From Verrucomicrobiota bacterium (GTDB taxonomy: Bacteria > Verrucomicrobiota > Verrucomicrobiia > Methylacidiphilales > Verrucolacustridaceae), in NCBI GenBank assembly GCA_010024525.1, contig RGGS01000025.1, positions 1-10,441 of the forward strand: a stretch of 10,441 nt of DNA, written 5' to 3'. Shown here piece by piece: positions 1 to 6,976 of this stretch. The number at the start of each line of letters is the position of its first letter. The stretch's first letter is position 1. Both the position numbers and the translations under genes were made by a program. The notes beneath the pieces are model-generated. The model did no database searches. It worked only from the letters and a program-made list of their open reading frames with translations, and was not told the DNA's origin.

Positions 1-479
1 CCGGAGCCCATCCGGTCATTGCCGTGGATCTGCATGACCACAAGCTGGCCTTGGCAAAAAAAATGGGAGCCACCGAAACCTTTTCGGCCCGGGATCCTGC
101 TTGGGCGGAGAAAGTTCGGGCTTTTCTCGGTCATCCCGCGGATGTGGTGATTGATGGGACCGGGCAACCGGCCGTTCTGGAGCAGGCCTACGAGCTCTGC
201 GGGCCGAAGGGGCGGTGTATCGGAATCGGGGTGATGCGTCATGACCGGAAACTTTCGATCAATACTTTGCCGCTCCATCTGGGAAGGGTGTTGACCGGAT
301 CGGAGGGGGGGTCCAGCCAGCCGCACCGCGAAATTCCCAAATATTTGCGGATTCTTGCCGACCGGAAAATTTCCACGAAAGATTGGGTCACCCACCGGTG
401 CACGTTGGCGGAGATCAATCAGGGCATCCGGTGGATGCGCTCCGGAGAGCCGATTCACGTCATGGTCCGGCCGGCATGA
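1..479 (+). CDS. Zinc-type medium-chain alcohol/sugar dehydrogenase, C-terminal part (5' end outside window)
   Basis: This reading frame is open from the first bases of the window (first full codon at 3) to TGA at 477-479, so it is the 3' part of a longer gene. The visible ~158 residues look like the second half of the NAD(P)-binding domain plus the C-terminal tail of a medium-chain dehydrogenase. They start with a strand ending in an acidic residue (VIAVD), followed by LALAKKMGATETF, the DVVIDGTG strand with PAVLEQAYELCGPKGRCIGIG, and a late GSEGG segment. The N-terminal catalytic zinc domain is not visible, so zinc binding is inferred from the family. Such enzymes oxidise or reduce alcohols, polyols and sugars in the cytoplasm. 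Its stop overlaps the start of the transketolase N-subunit by four bases (ATGA), which suggests the two act in one pathway. The substrate cannot be read from this fragment. Confidence 0.87.
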   Translation, partial: GAHPVIAVDLHDHKLALAKKMGATETFSARDPAWAEKVRAFLGHPADVVIDGTGQPAVLEQAYELCGPKGRCIGIGVMRHDRKLSINTLPLHLGRVLTGSEGGSSQPHREIPKYLRILADRKISTKDWVTHRCTLAEINQGIRWMRSGEPIHVMVRPA

Positions 480-1291
480 GCACCGACTTGGCAGTCACGG
501 CCCGGGAGTTGCGGTACCGCATTATCCAGATGTCCCATGCCGCTGGGGCCCCCCATCTCGCGTCGGCCCTCTCATGCGTCGATCTTTTGACGGCTTACTT
601 TTTTGGCAAAACTTCGCCGGATCCTTGGCCCTGGCAGGATCCGGATCGCGACCGATTTATTTTAAGCAAAGGGCACGCGGCGATCGGTCTCTACGCGACC
701 CTCGCCAAACGTGGGTATTTTCCTTCGGAATGGCTGGAGCGCTTTGCCCAGGAGGGAGCCGAACTGGCGGAACAGCCTGCCCCCGGTTGTGCGCCAGGGG
801 TGGAATTGGCCACCGGTTCCTTGGGGCACGGCCTGCCCGTCGGTGTCGGGCTGGCGCTGGGGGCGCGACTGAAAAAAAAATCTGCCAAGGTTGTGGTTTT
901 AATGAGTGACGGGGAATGTCAGGAGGGATCGGTTTGGGAGGCGGCCATGTTTGCCCCGGCCCAACGGCTTTCCCAATTGACGGTTTGGGTCGACTACAAC
1001 AAGTGGCAAGCCACGGGGAGGAGCCAGGAAGTCATGGCCATGGATCCCTTGGTGGACAAGTGGAAGGCGTTTGGCTGGAGGGCCCGGGAGATCGATGGTC
1101 ACGATATTCAAGCGGTGGCCCAGGCCATGATGGAATCTCCGGATTCCGAGGGTCGACCCACTGCGTGGGTGGCACACACGGTCAAAGGCAAAGGCGTCTC
1201 CTTCATGGAGAATGACAACAACTGGCACTACCGGATTCCCACCAAGGACGAGGTGCAAAAGGCGGGAAAAGAATTGGGAGTTCTGGAATGA
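476..1291 (+). CDS. Transketolase, N-terminal (thiamine diphosphate-binding) subunit
   Basis: The 271-residue product matches the N-terminal third of transketolase, encoded as a separate subunit. Visible family signatures are ILSKGHA (about 62-68), ATGSLGHGL (112-120), the diphosphate/metal-binding segment SDGECQEG (144-151) with the downstream DYNK (173-176), and HTVKGKGVSFME (234-245). The usual GDGE is SDGE here, but the acidic residue and the asparagine of DYNK are kept, so cofactor binding is plausible. The start at 476 is chosen because its ATGA overlaps the dehydrogenase stop; an upstream in-frame GTG at 383 would lie deep inside that gene. Two-part transketolases transfer a two-carbon ketol unit between sugars. 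The partner subunit is not next door but at 6022-6954, with four other genes between. A run of nine A (872-880) encodes three lysines. Confidence 0.93.
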   Translation: MSTDLAVTARELRYRIIQMSHAAGAPHLASALSCVDLLTAYFFGKTSPDPWPWQDPDRDRFILSKGHAAIGLYATLAKRGYFPSEWLERFAQEGAELAEQPAPGCAPGVELATGSLGHGLPVGVGLALGARLKKKSAKVVVLMSDGECQEGSVWEAAMFAPAQRLSQLTVWVDYNKWQATGRSQEVMAMDPLVDKWKAFGWRAREIDGHDIQAVAQAMMESPDSEGRPTAWVAHTVKGKGVSFMENDNNWHYRIPTKDEVQKAGKELGVLE

Positions 1292-2253
1292 AGGGGAATA
1301 TCCAACCCAAGATTTCCGTTGTGGTGCCAATCCATAATGAGAAGGCCAACCTCAGAATCTTGGATCGGGAAATCCACCATGCCCTACGGGGAAAAAGCCT
1401 CAGCTATGAAGTGATTTATGTGGATGATGGGAGCACGGATGGTAGCACCGAGGTGGTTCGGGATTTGGTGGAACACAACGCCCGAAAAAATCACGCGATC
1501 TATTTGTCGCGCAACTTCGGTCAGACCGCCGCCCTAAAAGCTGGCATCAAAAAATCCCGCGGCGAAATCCTGGTGCCCCTGGATGCCGACCTGCAAAATC
1601 TGCCTGCGGATATTCCGCGGTTGGTGTCTCGGTTGGAAAAGGGTGAATTCGACCTGGTCTCCGGATGGAGGCGACTACGGCAGGATCAAGTACTGACAAG
1701 GAACATTCCCAGTTGGGTTGCCAACCGGCTCATCAATTTTCTCTTCGGAATCGAAATCAAGGATTTTGGTTGCTCCCTGAAGGCGTACCGCTCCGCCTAC
1801 CTCAAAAAAATTGACCTTTATGGTGAAATGCATCGCTACATTCCCATTCTGGTCCATTTTCAGGGAGGGCGGATCACCAACGAAGAGGTTGGGCATCGCA
1901 AACGGAGTTCCGGAAAGACCAAATATGGCTTGGGGCGGATTCCCAAAGTGGTTCTGGATCTTTTGTTGCTCAAATTCCTTTTGGATGCATCGCACAAGCC
2001 TTTGCACTGGTTCGGGGGCCTGGGATTCTTGTCGTTTATCCTTTCGTTAGGAAGCGGCGCCTTGGCGGTTTATCTGCGGCTCGCCAAAGAGGTCTCCTTT
2101 ATTTTGACCCCGCTACCCTTGCTGACAGTTTTTTCCTTCATCACGGGGTTGATCTTTCTGAGTCTTGGCCTTCTGTCCGAAATTATGGTGCGGATCTATT
2201 ACGGCAAAGGTGGGGAAGATTACTTCCAAGAAAGAATTACCCGTGGACAATGA
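1288..2253 (+). CDS. GT2 family glycosyltransferase, polyisoprenyl-phosphate (DPM1/ArnC-like) type with two membrane helices
   Basis: The 321-residue protein has the GT-A core of the dolichol-/undecaprenyl-phosphate sugar transferases. It shows SVVVPIHNE (10-18), VDDGSTDGS (45-53), a second acidic motif DADLQ (99-103) for the metal and nucleotide-sugar, and a late RSSGKTKYG loop (206-214), a typical signature of this group. Two hydrophobic spans follow at roughly 241-262 and 272-296, anchoring it in the inner membrane. By family it would transfer a sugar from a nucleotide-sugar to a polyprenyl phosphate, giving a lipid-linked monosaccharide for use outside the membrane; the sugar itself is unknown. 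The ATG overlaps the previous stop by four bases, and GGGAG at 1276-1280 is well placed as a ribosome binding site. A YfhO-like membrane protein downstream could be the user of the lipid-linked sugar, which is inference. Confidence 0.94.
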   Translation: MKGNIQPKISVVVPIHNEKANLRILDREIHHALRGKSLSYEVIYVDDGSTDGSTEVVRDLVEHNARKNHAIYLSRNFGQTAALKAGIKKSRGEILVPLDADLQNLPADIPRLVSRLEKGEFDLVSGWRRLRQDQVLTRNIPSWVANRLINFLFGIEIKDFGCSLKAYRSAYLKKIDLYGEMHRYIPILVHFQGGRITNEEVGHRKRSSGKTKYGLGRIPKVVLDLLLLKFLLDASHKPLHWFGGLGFLSFILSLGSGALAVYLRLAKEVSFILTPLPLLTVFSFITGLIFLSLGLLSEIMVRIYYGKGGEDYFQERITRGQ

Positions 2254-2977
2254 GGCGCTTGTCTTTGAGTCACAAATTCAGGAAACCCATTGGTGGTTCA
2301 CTGGTCGGCGTTGTCTTTTTGGAAAGATTATTCGCCGCCTAGGACTCGATTCCGATTCCAGAATCCTGGATCTCGGCTCAGGTTCCGGCACGAACCTGAG
2401 CTTGCTGCGCTCCATGAACTTCAAAAATATTCAGGGGCTGGATATCAGCCCGACGGCAGTGGAGCTTTGTCGGCAACGAGGCTTTGAAAAAGTGGTGCAA
2501 GGGAATATCTGTGAGACTGGGCAGCCCTCCGGCCATTACGACCTGGTTCTGGCCACGGACGTTCTTGAGCACGTGGACGACGATCGGGCGGCTTTGCGCG
2601 AAATCCGCCGGTTGTTGAAAAGAGGGCGGTCGGCTTTATTGGCCGTCCCTTCATTTCCGGTTCTCTGGGGTCTTCAGGACAGGGTTTCCTTCCACCGCAG
2701 GAGATATCAGAAGGGTGAGCTAATGAAAAAAGTGGTGGAGTCCGGCCTGAAGCCAAGGCGCCACCGGTATTTCAATTTTATGCTTTGCCCCCCCATCATG
2801 GTGGCGCGCCTGCTTTTAAAAAGACATGCATGGGGCCTGAAGAGCGAGAATCAGATCAACACCCCTTTCTTAAACAAAACTCTTTCGGGTGTTTTCTTGG
2901 CTGACATTTTCCTGACCGAACAGGTTCCGGTGCCGTTCGGCGTTTCCGAGTACTGCTTGGTGGAGCCTGAGCCGTAA
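2243..2977 (+). CDS. Class I SAM-dependent methyltransferase (HWWF-type)
   Basis: The product of about 244 residues has an ExxHWWFTGRR segment near its start (residues 14-23), frequently seen at the N-terminus of methyltransferases in polysaccharide clusters. SAM-binding motif I is ILDLGSGSGTN (41-51), followed by the acidic GLDIS strand end (65-69), YDLVLATDVLEHVDDD (99-114) and the post-core LLAVPSFP strand. No ATG lies in frame near the conserved beginning. The start is placed at GTG 2243, eleven bases inside the glycosyltransferase gene; the open frame extends up to 2165 but would add 26 residues that look like an out-of-frame reading of the upstream gene. The C-terminal third (HRRRYQKGEL onward) is basic and partly hydrophobic. 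It probably methylates a sugar or lipid-linked intermediate, but the acceptor is unknown. Confidence 0.88.
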   Translation: MDNEALVFESQIQETHWWFTGRRCLFGKIIRRLGLDSDSRILDLGSGSGTNLSLLRSMNFKNIQGLDISPTAVELCRQRGFEKVVQGNICETGQPSGHYDLVLATDVLEHVDDDRAALREIRRLLKRGRSALLAVPSFPVLWGLQDRVSFHRRRYQKGELMKKVVESGLKPRRHRYFNFMLCPPIMVARLLLKRHAWGLKSENQINTPFLNKTLSGVFLADIFLTEQVPVPFGVSEYCLVEPEP

Positions 2978-2978
2978 A

Positions 2979-3902
2979 ATGCTTGGGCGGCATTTGCAAT
3001 ACCTTCGGTGTCCGGCCACAGGGCAAAAATTGACACTCTTGAATCAATCGTTGGTTGGGGGTGGTCGCACGTACCCCATAAACCGAACGGGAGTACCGGC
3101 TCTTCTGGCCCAGCAGCCAAAACGGGATGACCGGATTCAAAAAGAACACTACAATAAGCAACTGACAAAAGCTTACCTGAAAAATCTTGGGTATGCCCAC
3201 ACCAAGGAATATTTTCGCTACCTGGACAATGAATTAAAAAGAATAGTTGGACGCAAGTCCTTGGGCATGGTGCTCGATCTCTGCTGCGGCCATGGCGAGG
3301 TTCAAAAACTATTTGGGGAAAAAGTCAAATTAGGTTTTGGCGTGGATATTTCCGAGGACATGCTTTCCTATGCCCAAAAAAACAATAAGAAAAAAAGGTT
3401 TGCGTATTTACAGGCGTCCGGACTTGAGCTCCCTTTCCCGGATGGGGTTTTCGACCACGTTTTTTGTCTGGGAGGTATCCATCACATCCCCAACCAGCGC
3501 GCTCTTTTCCGTGAAATCAGACGGGTTTTAAAAAGGGGTGGCCGGCTGGTGTTTCGGGAGCCGGTCGATGACTTTGTTCTCTGGAGGGGATTGAGGAAAA
3601 TCATCTACTTTCTTTCGCCCAAGCTGGACCAAAAAACCGAAAGACCAGTACGCCGGATAGTTATGGAAAAAGAAATGTCGAAATGCGGATTGCGGATGAC
3701 ATCATGGCGAACCAAGGGTTTTATGGGATGTGCGCTTTTCATGAACAGTGACGTGCTGGTGTTCAATCGGTTCCTCCGGTTTTTGCCGGGCATCCGTGGC
3801 TTGGTGCGTCAATTCGCCGCATGGGACGAGGCATTGTCCCGCGGAAGAGTGCTTGCGGGGAAGGGGATTCAAGTTTTGGGGGAAGCCAGAAAAGTCCGAT
3901 GA
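2979..3902 (+). CDS. Class I SAM-dependent methyltransferase with degenerate Trm112-like N-terminus
   Basis: The 307-residue protein begins one base after the previous stop. Residues 6-42 resemble the short Trm112-like module found at the front of many bacterial methyltransferases (LRCPATGQKL, then YPINRTGVPALL). Only one cysteine of the usual zinc-binding set remains, so it probably does not hold zinc. The catalytic domain follows: VLDLCCGHGE (98-107) as motif I, GFGVDISEDML (119-129), LPFPDGVFDHVFCLGGIHHI (151-170) and a VLKRGGRLVF strand (183-192). This is the methyltransferase-11 pattern. The C-terminal ~100 residues are basic (lysine/arginine rich) and carry no motif I recognise. It lies in tandem with the other methyltransferase but is clearly a different protein, since the two share only the general fold. 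The substrate is unknown; a glycan or glycolipid intermediate is likely from context. Confidence 0.9.
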   Translation: MLGRHLQYLRCPATGQKLTLLNQSLVGGGRTYPINRTGVPALLAQQPKRDDRIQKEHYNKQLTKAYLKNLGYAHTKEYFRYLDNELKRIVGRKSLGMVLDLCCGHGEVQKLFGEKVKLGFGVDISEDMLSYAQKNNKKKRFAYLQASGLELPFPDGVFDHVFCLGGIHHIPNQRALFREIRRVLKRGGRLVFREPVDDFVLWRGLRKIIYFLSPKLDQKTERPVRRIVMEKEMSKCGLRMTSWRTKGFMGCALFMNSDVLVFNRFLRFLPGIRGLVRQFAAWDEALSRGRVLAGKGIQVLGEARKVR

Positions 3903-6025
3903 AAAAATATTTCGCGCCCTTATTGCGCATCCTAAATCTCGGCTTGTTGGTTTGGATGGCCTTTGCCCTGGAGTGCGATTTCGAGTTGCATGTGGATGCC
4001 CACTGGTTTCAGGGAAATGTGGAGTGCCAGCAAAAGTGGAATACCAGCGCTCTTACTCTTAAGGGAAATCCTTTGTATAACTTTGGAATCCAAACTCCAT
4101 TTATTGCCAATCTTTCGCCTGCTTTCATAATTTCAAAATATATCGAATCAGACAAAAAAGTTGTTTTTCAGATCATAGTGGAAGCGTTTCTTATCTACTT
4201 TTTATTAAGGGCGCTATTCAGGAATGCAGGGGTTGACTCAATTTTCTCCGAAGTTCTTTCTCTCATTTCATCCATCATGATCTGGATTCCATCCGTTTCA
4301 GGTAACGCACTAACAGCACAAATTACACTTGGGCTCTACTGGCAGGAAATTGCAATCCACAATCTGGCAGCTTTCTATCTTATAAAAAGAATAGATACAT
4401 CCTCCAAGAAAAACGAATCTATTTTCTGGTGTGGGTTGCTCGGTTTGCTGGTATTCTATTCCGTTTCTGTTTTCCCAGCGTTTAGCCCGTATTTCTTTTT
4501 ATGTAATCTGTTCGGTGTTGCTTTTTCCATTCTAGTCTGTGAACCAGCTGCAAAAAAAAGGATTTCATTCGTCTACCTATCTTTAGCTGCCTTCTTTATA
4601 ATTATAAAAGCACCTTCATTTATGTATTATTTGGTCTCTTATACGCGTGAAGGTATATTCGATTACTCGAGCGGCATGCGCGCTGCCTGGTTGCAAGATC
4701 TTCCAAGACAATTGCCGTACTTATCAATGTTTACCCGTCCTGGTCTGGGCAACCTCGTTTCGACAAGCATGGGCCTTATCTGCTTGGCCGCATGTGGATA
4801 TCATCTGGCTAAAAAAGAAAAACATAAAACCGAATATGCTTATTTGCTTGGAGCATGGTTAACAGGATTTGCCTATACCATTAAGTGGCTGTTGATTGGG
4901 GGAACTTTTGCAACCTGCTACTATTTTGAATTAGTTAGTGCACAAATTATGGTTTTTATTGCAGTTATATCCATATATGCACTTACGGAAAAATTGCTCA
5001 AAAAGAATAAGCACCGAATTATCATGTATATTCCTATCTTAGTTATCTCATTGGTGTATGTTTTTACCTCAAAAATCATCTGGCAAACATCTAAAAGAGA
5101 GCATTTTTCGAAGTGGCCCCCGTCTGGAAGCGATTGGACTGCTAACATTCAAAAGATTTCGGGAATCAATGAACAAGGCAAGTTTCAAGGGAAATGCCTG
5201 GTTTTATTGAACACGCAAAATCAAGACCGCTCCTCTTTTGGGGCTTTCTACGACATATGTGCAAACAAAATCAGGAAAACAATAGGTAGCGATTTGCTTA
5301 TTGATCTCATGCATAAAAACGTCCCGCTTTTGAACGAGTATGGACAATTTATAAGTCCGCCTTTTCTGAGTCTGCTTTGCCTGTCTTTTTACGATTCAAA
5401 AGATCCCATTGCTCGAGCGGCAAGATGCCCAAGGGTTTTTAACGCTAAAATGGCAAGGCTTTTAGGAGTTTCATCCGTTGTCATTGATTCTCCCATTTCA
5501 GAGGAACTGATAATGCATGATAAAATGGGTGATCATGATTTATTTTTGTACAAAATAAGCCAAAGCAACATGGGAACTTACACCCCTACAAAAACTCAAA
5601 TCTACTGCTCTTTGGAAGATATATACAAAAAGATAAAAAATAGCGAAGTTGATTTTAGCAGGAATGTTTTCATCGAGGATAATATACCTCAAACCTTAGT
5701 TCCTGCGGATGTCCAGGCGGTGAGTTTTGAAAAAGGTCCCGTATTGAAAATTAAGGCTAAGTCAAACGGCTGGTCGCTCATCGTGCTGCCTTTCGATTTT
5801 AGCTATTGCCTGAAGTTCTCCGGATCGGGCGAGGTCAAACTGATGCCTGTCAACCTAAGCTGTACAGGAGTTCTGATTCATGGAGACGTTGATGGATATA
5901 TCGATTACAAATACTCTATGAATAAAAGCATAAAGAACCGAAAGAAAGATTATGACAGATCGTTGAGGCTCGGGATAAGGGAATTCGCGCCAGATCGGCT
6001 GTTTTATTTTTCAGGGCAACCATGA
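3899..6025 (+). CDS. Large polytopic membrane protein, YfhO-like / GT-C-like
   Basis: The 708-residue protein starts at an ATG overlapping the preceding stop by four bases. I see about ten to eleven hydrophobic spans between residues 7 and 395, then a soluble portion from about 400 to the end. An acidic loop after the first span (ECDFELHVDAH, 25-35) and the NPLYNFGIQTPFIANLSP segment (57-74) recall the first outer loop of GT-C-type and YfhO-like proteins. In the soluble part, RLLGVSSVVID (520-530) and the end domain (GWSLIVLPF, then VNLSCTGVLIHGDVDGYIDY at 651-670) resemble the C-terminal beta domain of YfhO-like proteins. This assignment rests on pattern memory, not on a search. The likely role is glycan assembly at the outer face of the inner membrane using a lipid-linked sugar; a purely structural or transport role is possible. 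Its middle is far more AT-rich than every neighbour. Confidence 0.72.
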   Translation: MKKYFAPLLRILNLGLLVWMAFALECDFELHVDAHWFQGNVECQQKWNTSALTLKGNPLYNFGIQTPFIANLSPAFIISKYIESDKKVVFQIIVEAFLIYFLLRALFRNAGVDSIFSEVLSLISSIMIWIPSVSGNALTAQITLGLYWQEIAIHNLAAFYLIKRIDTSSKKNESIFWCGLLGLLVFYSVSVFPAFSPYFFLCNLFGVAFSILVCEPAAKKRISFVYLSLAAFFIIIKAPSFMYYLVSYTREGIFDYSSGMRAAWLQDLPRQLPYLSMFTRPGLGNLVSTSMGLICLAACGYHLAKKEKHKTEYAYLLGAWLTGFAYTIKWLLIGGTFATCYYFELVSAQIMVFIAVISIYALTEKLLKKNKHRIIMYIPILVISLVYVFTSKIIWQTSKREHFSKWPPSGSDWTANIQKISGINEQGKFQGKCLVLLNTQNQDRSSFGAFYDICANKIRKTIGSDLLIDLMHKNVPLLNEYGQFISPPFLSLLCLSFYDSKDPIARAARCPRVFNAKMARLLGVSSVVIDSPISEELIMHDKMGDHDLFLYKISQSNMGTYTPTKTQIYCSLEDIYKKIKNSEVDFSRNVFIEDNIPQTLVPADVQAVSFEKGPVLKIKAKSNGWSLIVLPFDFSYCLKFSGSGEVKLMPVNLSCTGVLIHGDVDGYIDYKYSMNKSIKNRKKDYDRSLRLGIREFAPDRLFYFSGQP
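4050..5700. other. AT-rich segment inside the membrane-protein gene
   Basis: Hand counts of 60-base lines give about 33% GC at 4081-4140, 42% at 4441-4500, 32% at 4561-4620, 32% at 5041-5100 and 35% at 5641-5700. The same gene has 52% at 3961-4020 and 53% at 5761-5820, and neighbouring genes have 57-58%. The drop starts near 4030-4080 and ends near 5700-5760, both inside the reading frame (about residues 50 to 600). The edges are approximate. I saw no insertion-sequence ends or repeats at them. Confidence 0.8.
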
Positions 6026-6954
6026 GAAACTATTTTGCCAAAAGAATCACGGAGTGGGCGCAAGAAGATGAAAAGATCGTTTTGCTGAGCGGGGATATCG
6101 GCAACCGGCTTTTTGATAAGTTCAAGGAAGCTTGTCCTGGAAGATTTTATAATTGCGGGGTAGCCGAGGCGAACATGGTCGGGGTGGCGGCGGGTTTGGC
6201 GATGCAAGGTTTTCGACCCGTTTGTTATACCATTGCCCCTTTTCTCACTTACCGGGCCATGGAGCAGATCCGCGTCGACCTCGGCTATCATCATCTCCCG
6301 GTGATTTTGGTTGGGACGGGGGGAGGTCTTTCCTATGCCTCTCTTGGGGGGACCCATCACTCCTGTGAAGAGCTGGGAATGTTGCGGCTGATCCCGGGAA
6401 TGAATGTGGCCGCACCAGGCGACTCGAGGGAGCTAGAGATGATCTTGAGTCACTCCCTCGAGTCCTCGTCGCCGAGCTACATCCGGATTGGAAAAAAAGG
6501 AGAGCCAGAGGTCCATGCGACCCCGCTGCAGGCGAGCCCCGGACAACCTCTGCGACTTCGGACCGGTAAGGATGTTGCCCTTGTGGCATGTGGGACGATA
6601 TTGCCCGAAGTTGTTTTGGCCGCGGAACAGCTGGGGAAAGAGGGCATCTCGGCCTCTGTTTTTTCCCAGCCCTATTTGAAGCCATTTGCCGATCAGGAGT
6701 GGGAAAAAATATTCCAGGAACACCGCATGGTGGTCAGCATCGAAGAGCATAGCCGTCTCGGTGGCTTGGGAGCGGCTTTGGCGGAGTGGAAGGCGGACAA
6801 GCCCAAGACTTCACCCTTGGTCAGGCTGGGAAGCGGGGATGAATTCTTACACCGCACAACCGATCAGGAAGGGGCGAGAAAATATTTCCGGCTGGACACG
6901 AAAGGACTGACTCAAAAAACACGGGCGGCATGGGGCGGGATCGACCCAGTCTGA
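6022..6954 (+). CDS. Transketolase, C-terminal (pyrimidine-binding and C-terminal domain) subunit
   Basis: The 310-residue product matches the second subunit of split transketolases. GVAEANMVGVAAGLA (46-60) carries the glutamate (residue 49) expected to activate thiamine diphosphate. ASLGGTHHSCEELGMLR (106-122) contains the conserved histidines of the pyrimidine domain. The C-terminal domain begins near 180 with DVALVACGTI and includes the EEHSRLGGLGAALAE segment (241-255). The length is normal for a stand-alone C-subunit and both functional domains are present. The ATG overlaps the membrane-protein stop by four bases, with AGGG at 6013-6016 as a possible ribosome binding site. The matching N-subunit is at 476-1291, so the active two-part enzyme would be assembled from genes 4.7 kb apart. 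Substrates may be those of the pentose phosphate pathway, but context favours a dedicated sugar-modifying role; that is inference. Confidence 0.93.
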   Translation: MRNYFAKRITEWAQEDEKIVLLSGDIGNRLFDKFKEACPGRFYNCGVAEANMVGVAAGLAMQGFRPVCYTIAPFLTYRAMEQIRVDLGYHHLPVILVGTGGGLSYASLGGTHHSCEELGMLRLIPGMNVAAPGDSRELEMILSHSLESSSPSYIRIGKKGEPEVHATPLQASPGQPLRLRTGKDVALVACGTILPEVVLAAEQLGKEGISASVFSQPYLKPFADQEWEKIFQEHRMVVSIEEHSRLGGLGAALAEWKADKPKTSPLVRLGSGDEFLHRTTDQEGARKYFRLDTKGLTQKTRAAWGGIDPV

Positions 6955-6976
6955 TCTTTGGGCCGAATCAGGTTTT

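Noticed and set aside
383..475. Upstream GTG start for the transketolase N-subunit
   Set aside because: It would add 31 residues overlapping the dehydrogenase's conserved end; the ATGA overlap at 476 fits the locus pattern and the family's beginning.
872..880. Run of nine A as a slippage or frameshift site
   Set aside because: It encodes three lysines in a frame that continues with intact transketolase motifs; no alternative product follows in the shifted frames that resembles a protein family.
2165..2242. Longer start for the HWWF-type methyltransferase
   Set aside because: The 26 extra residues overlap the glycosyltransferase's second membrane helix in another frame and show no family similarity.
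3821..3898. Longer start for the membrane protein
   Set aside because: It overlaps the methyltransferase gene by about 80 bases and gives a low-complexity polar leader; ATG 3899 places a hydrophobic span right after a short basic start.
6245..6685. Minus-strand open frame of 146 codons opposite the transketolase C-subunit
   Set aside because: Composition is arginine/proline/serine-rich as expected for the shadow of a GC-rich gene, with no motif.
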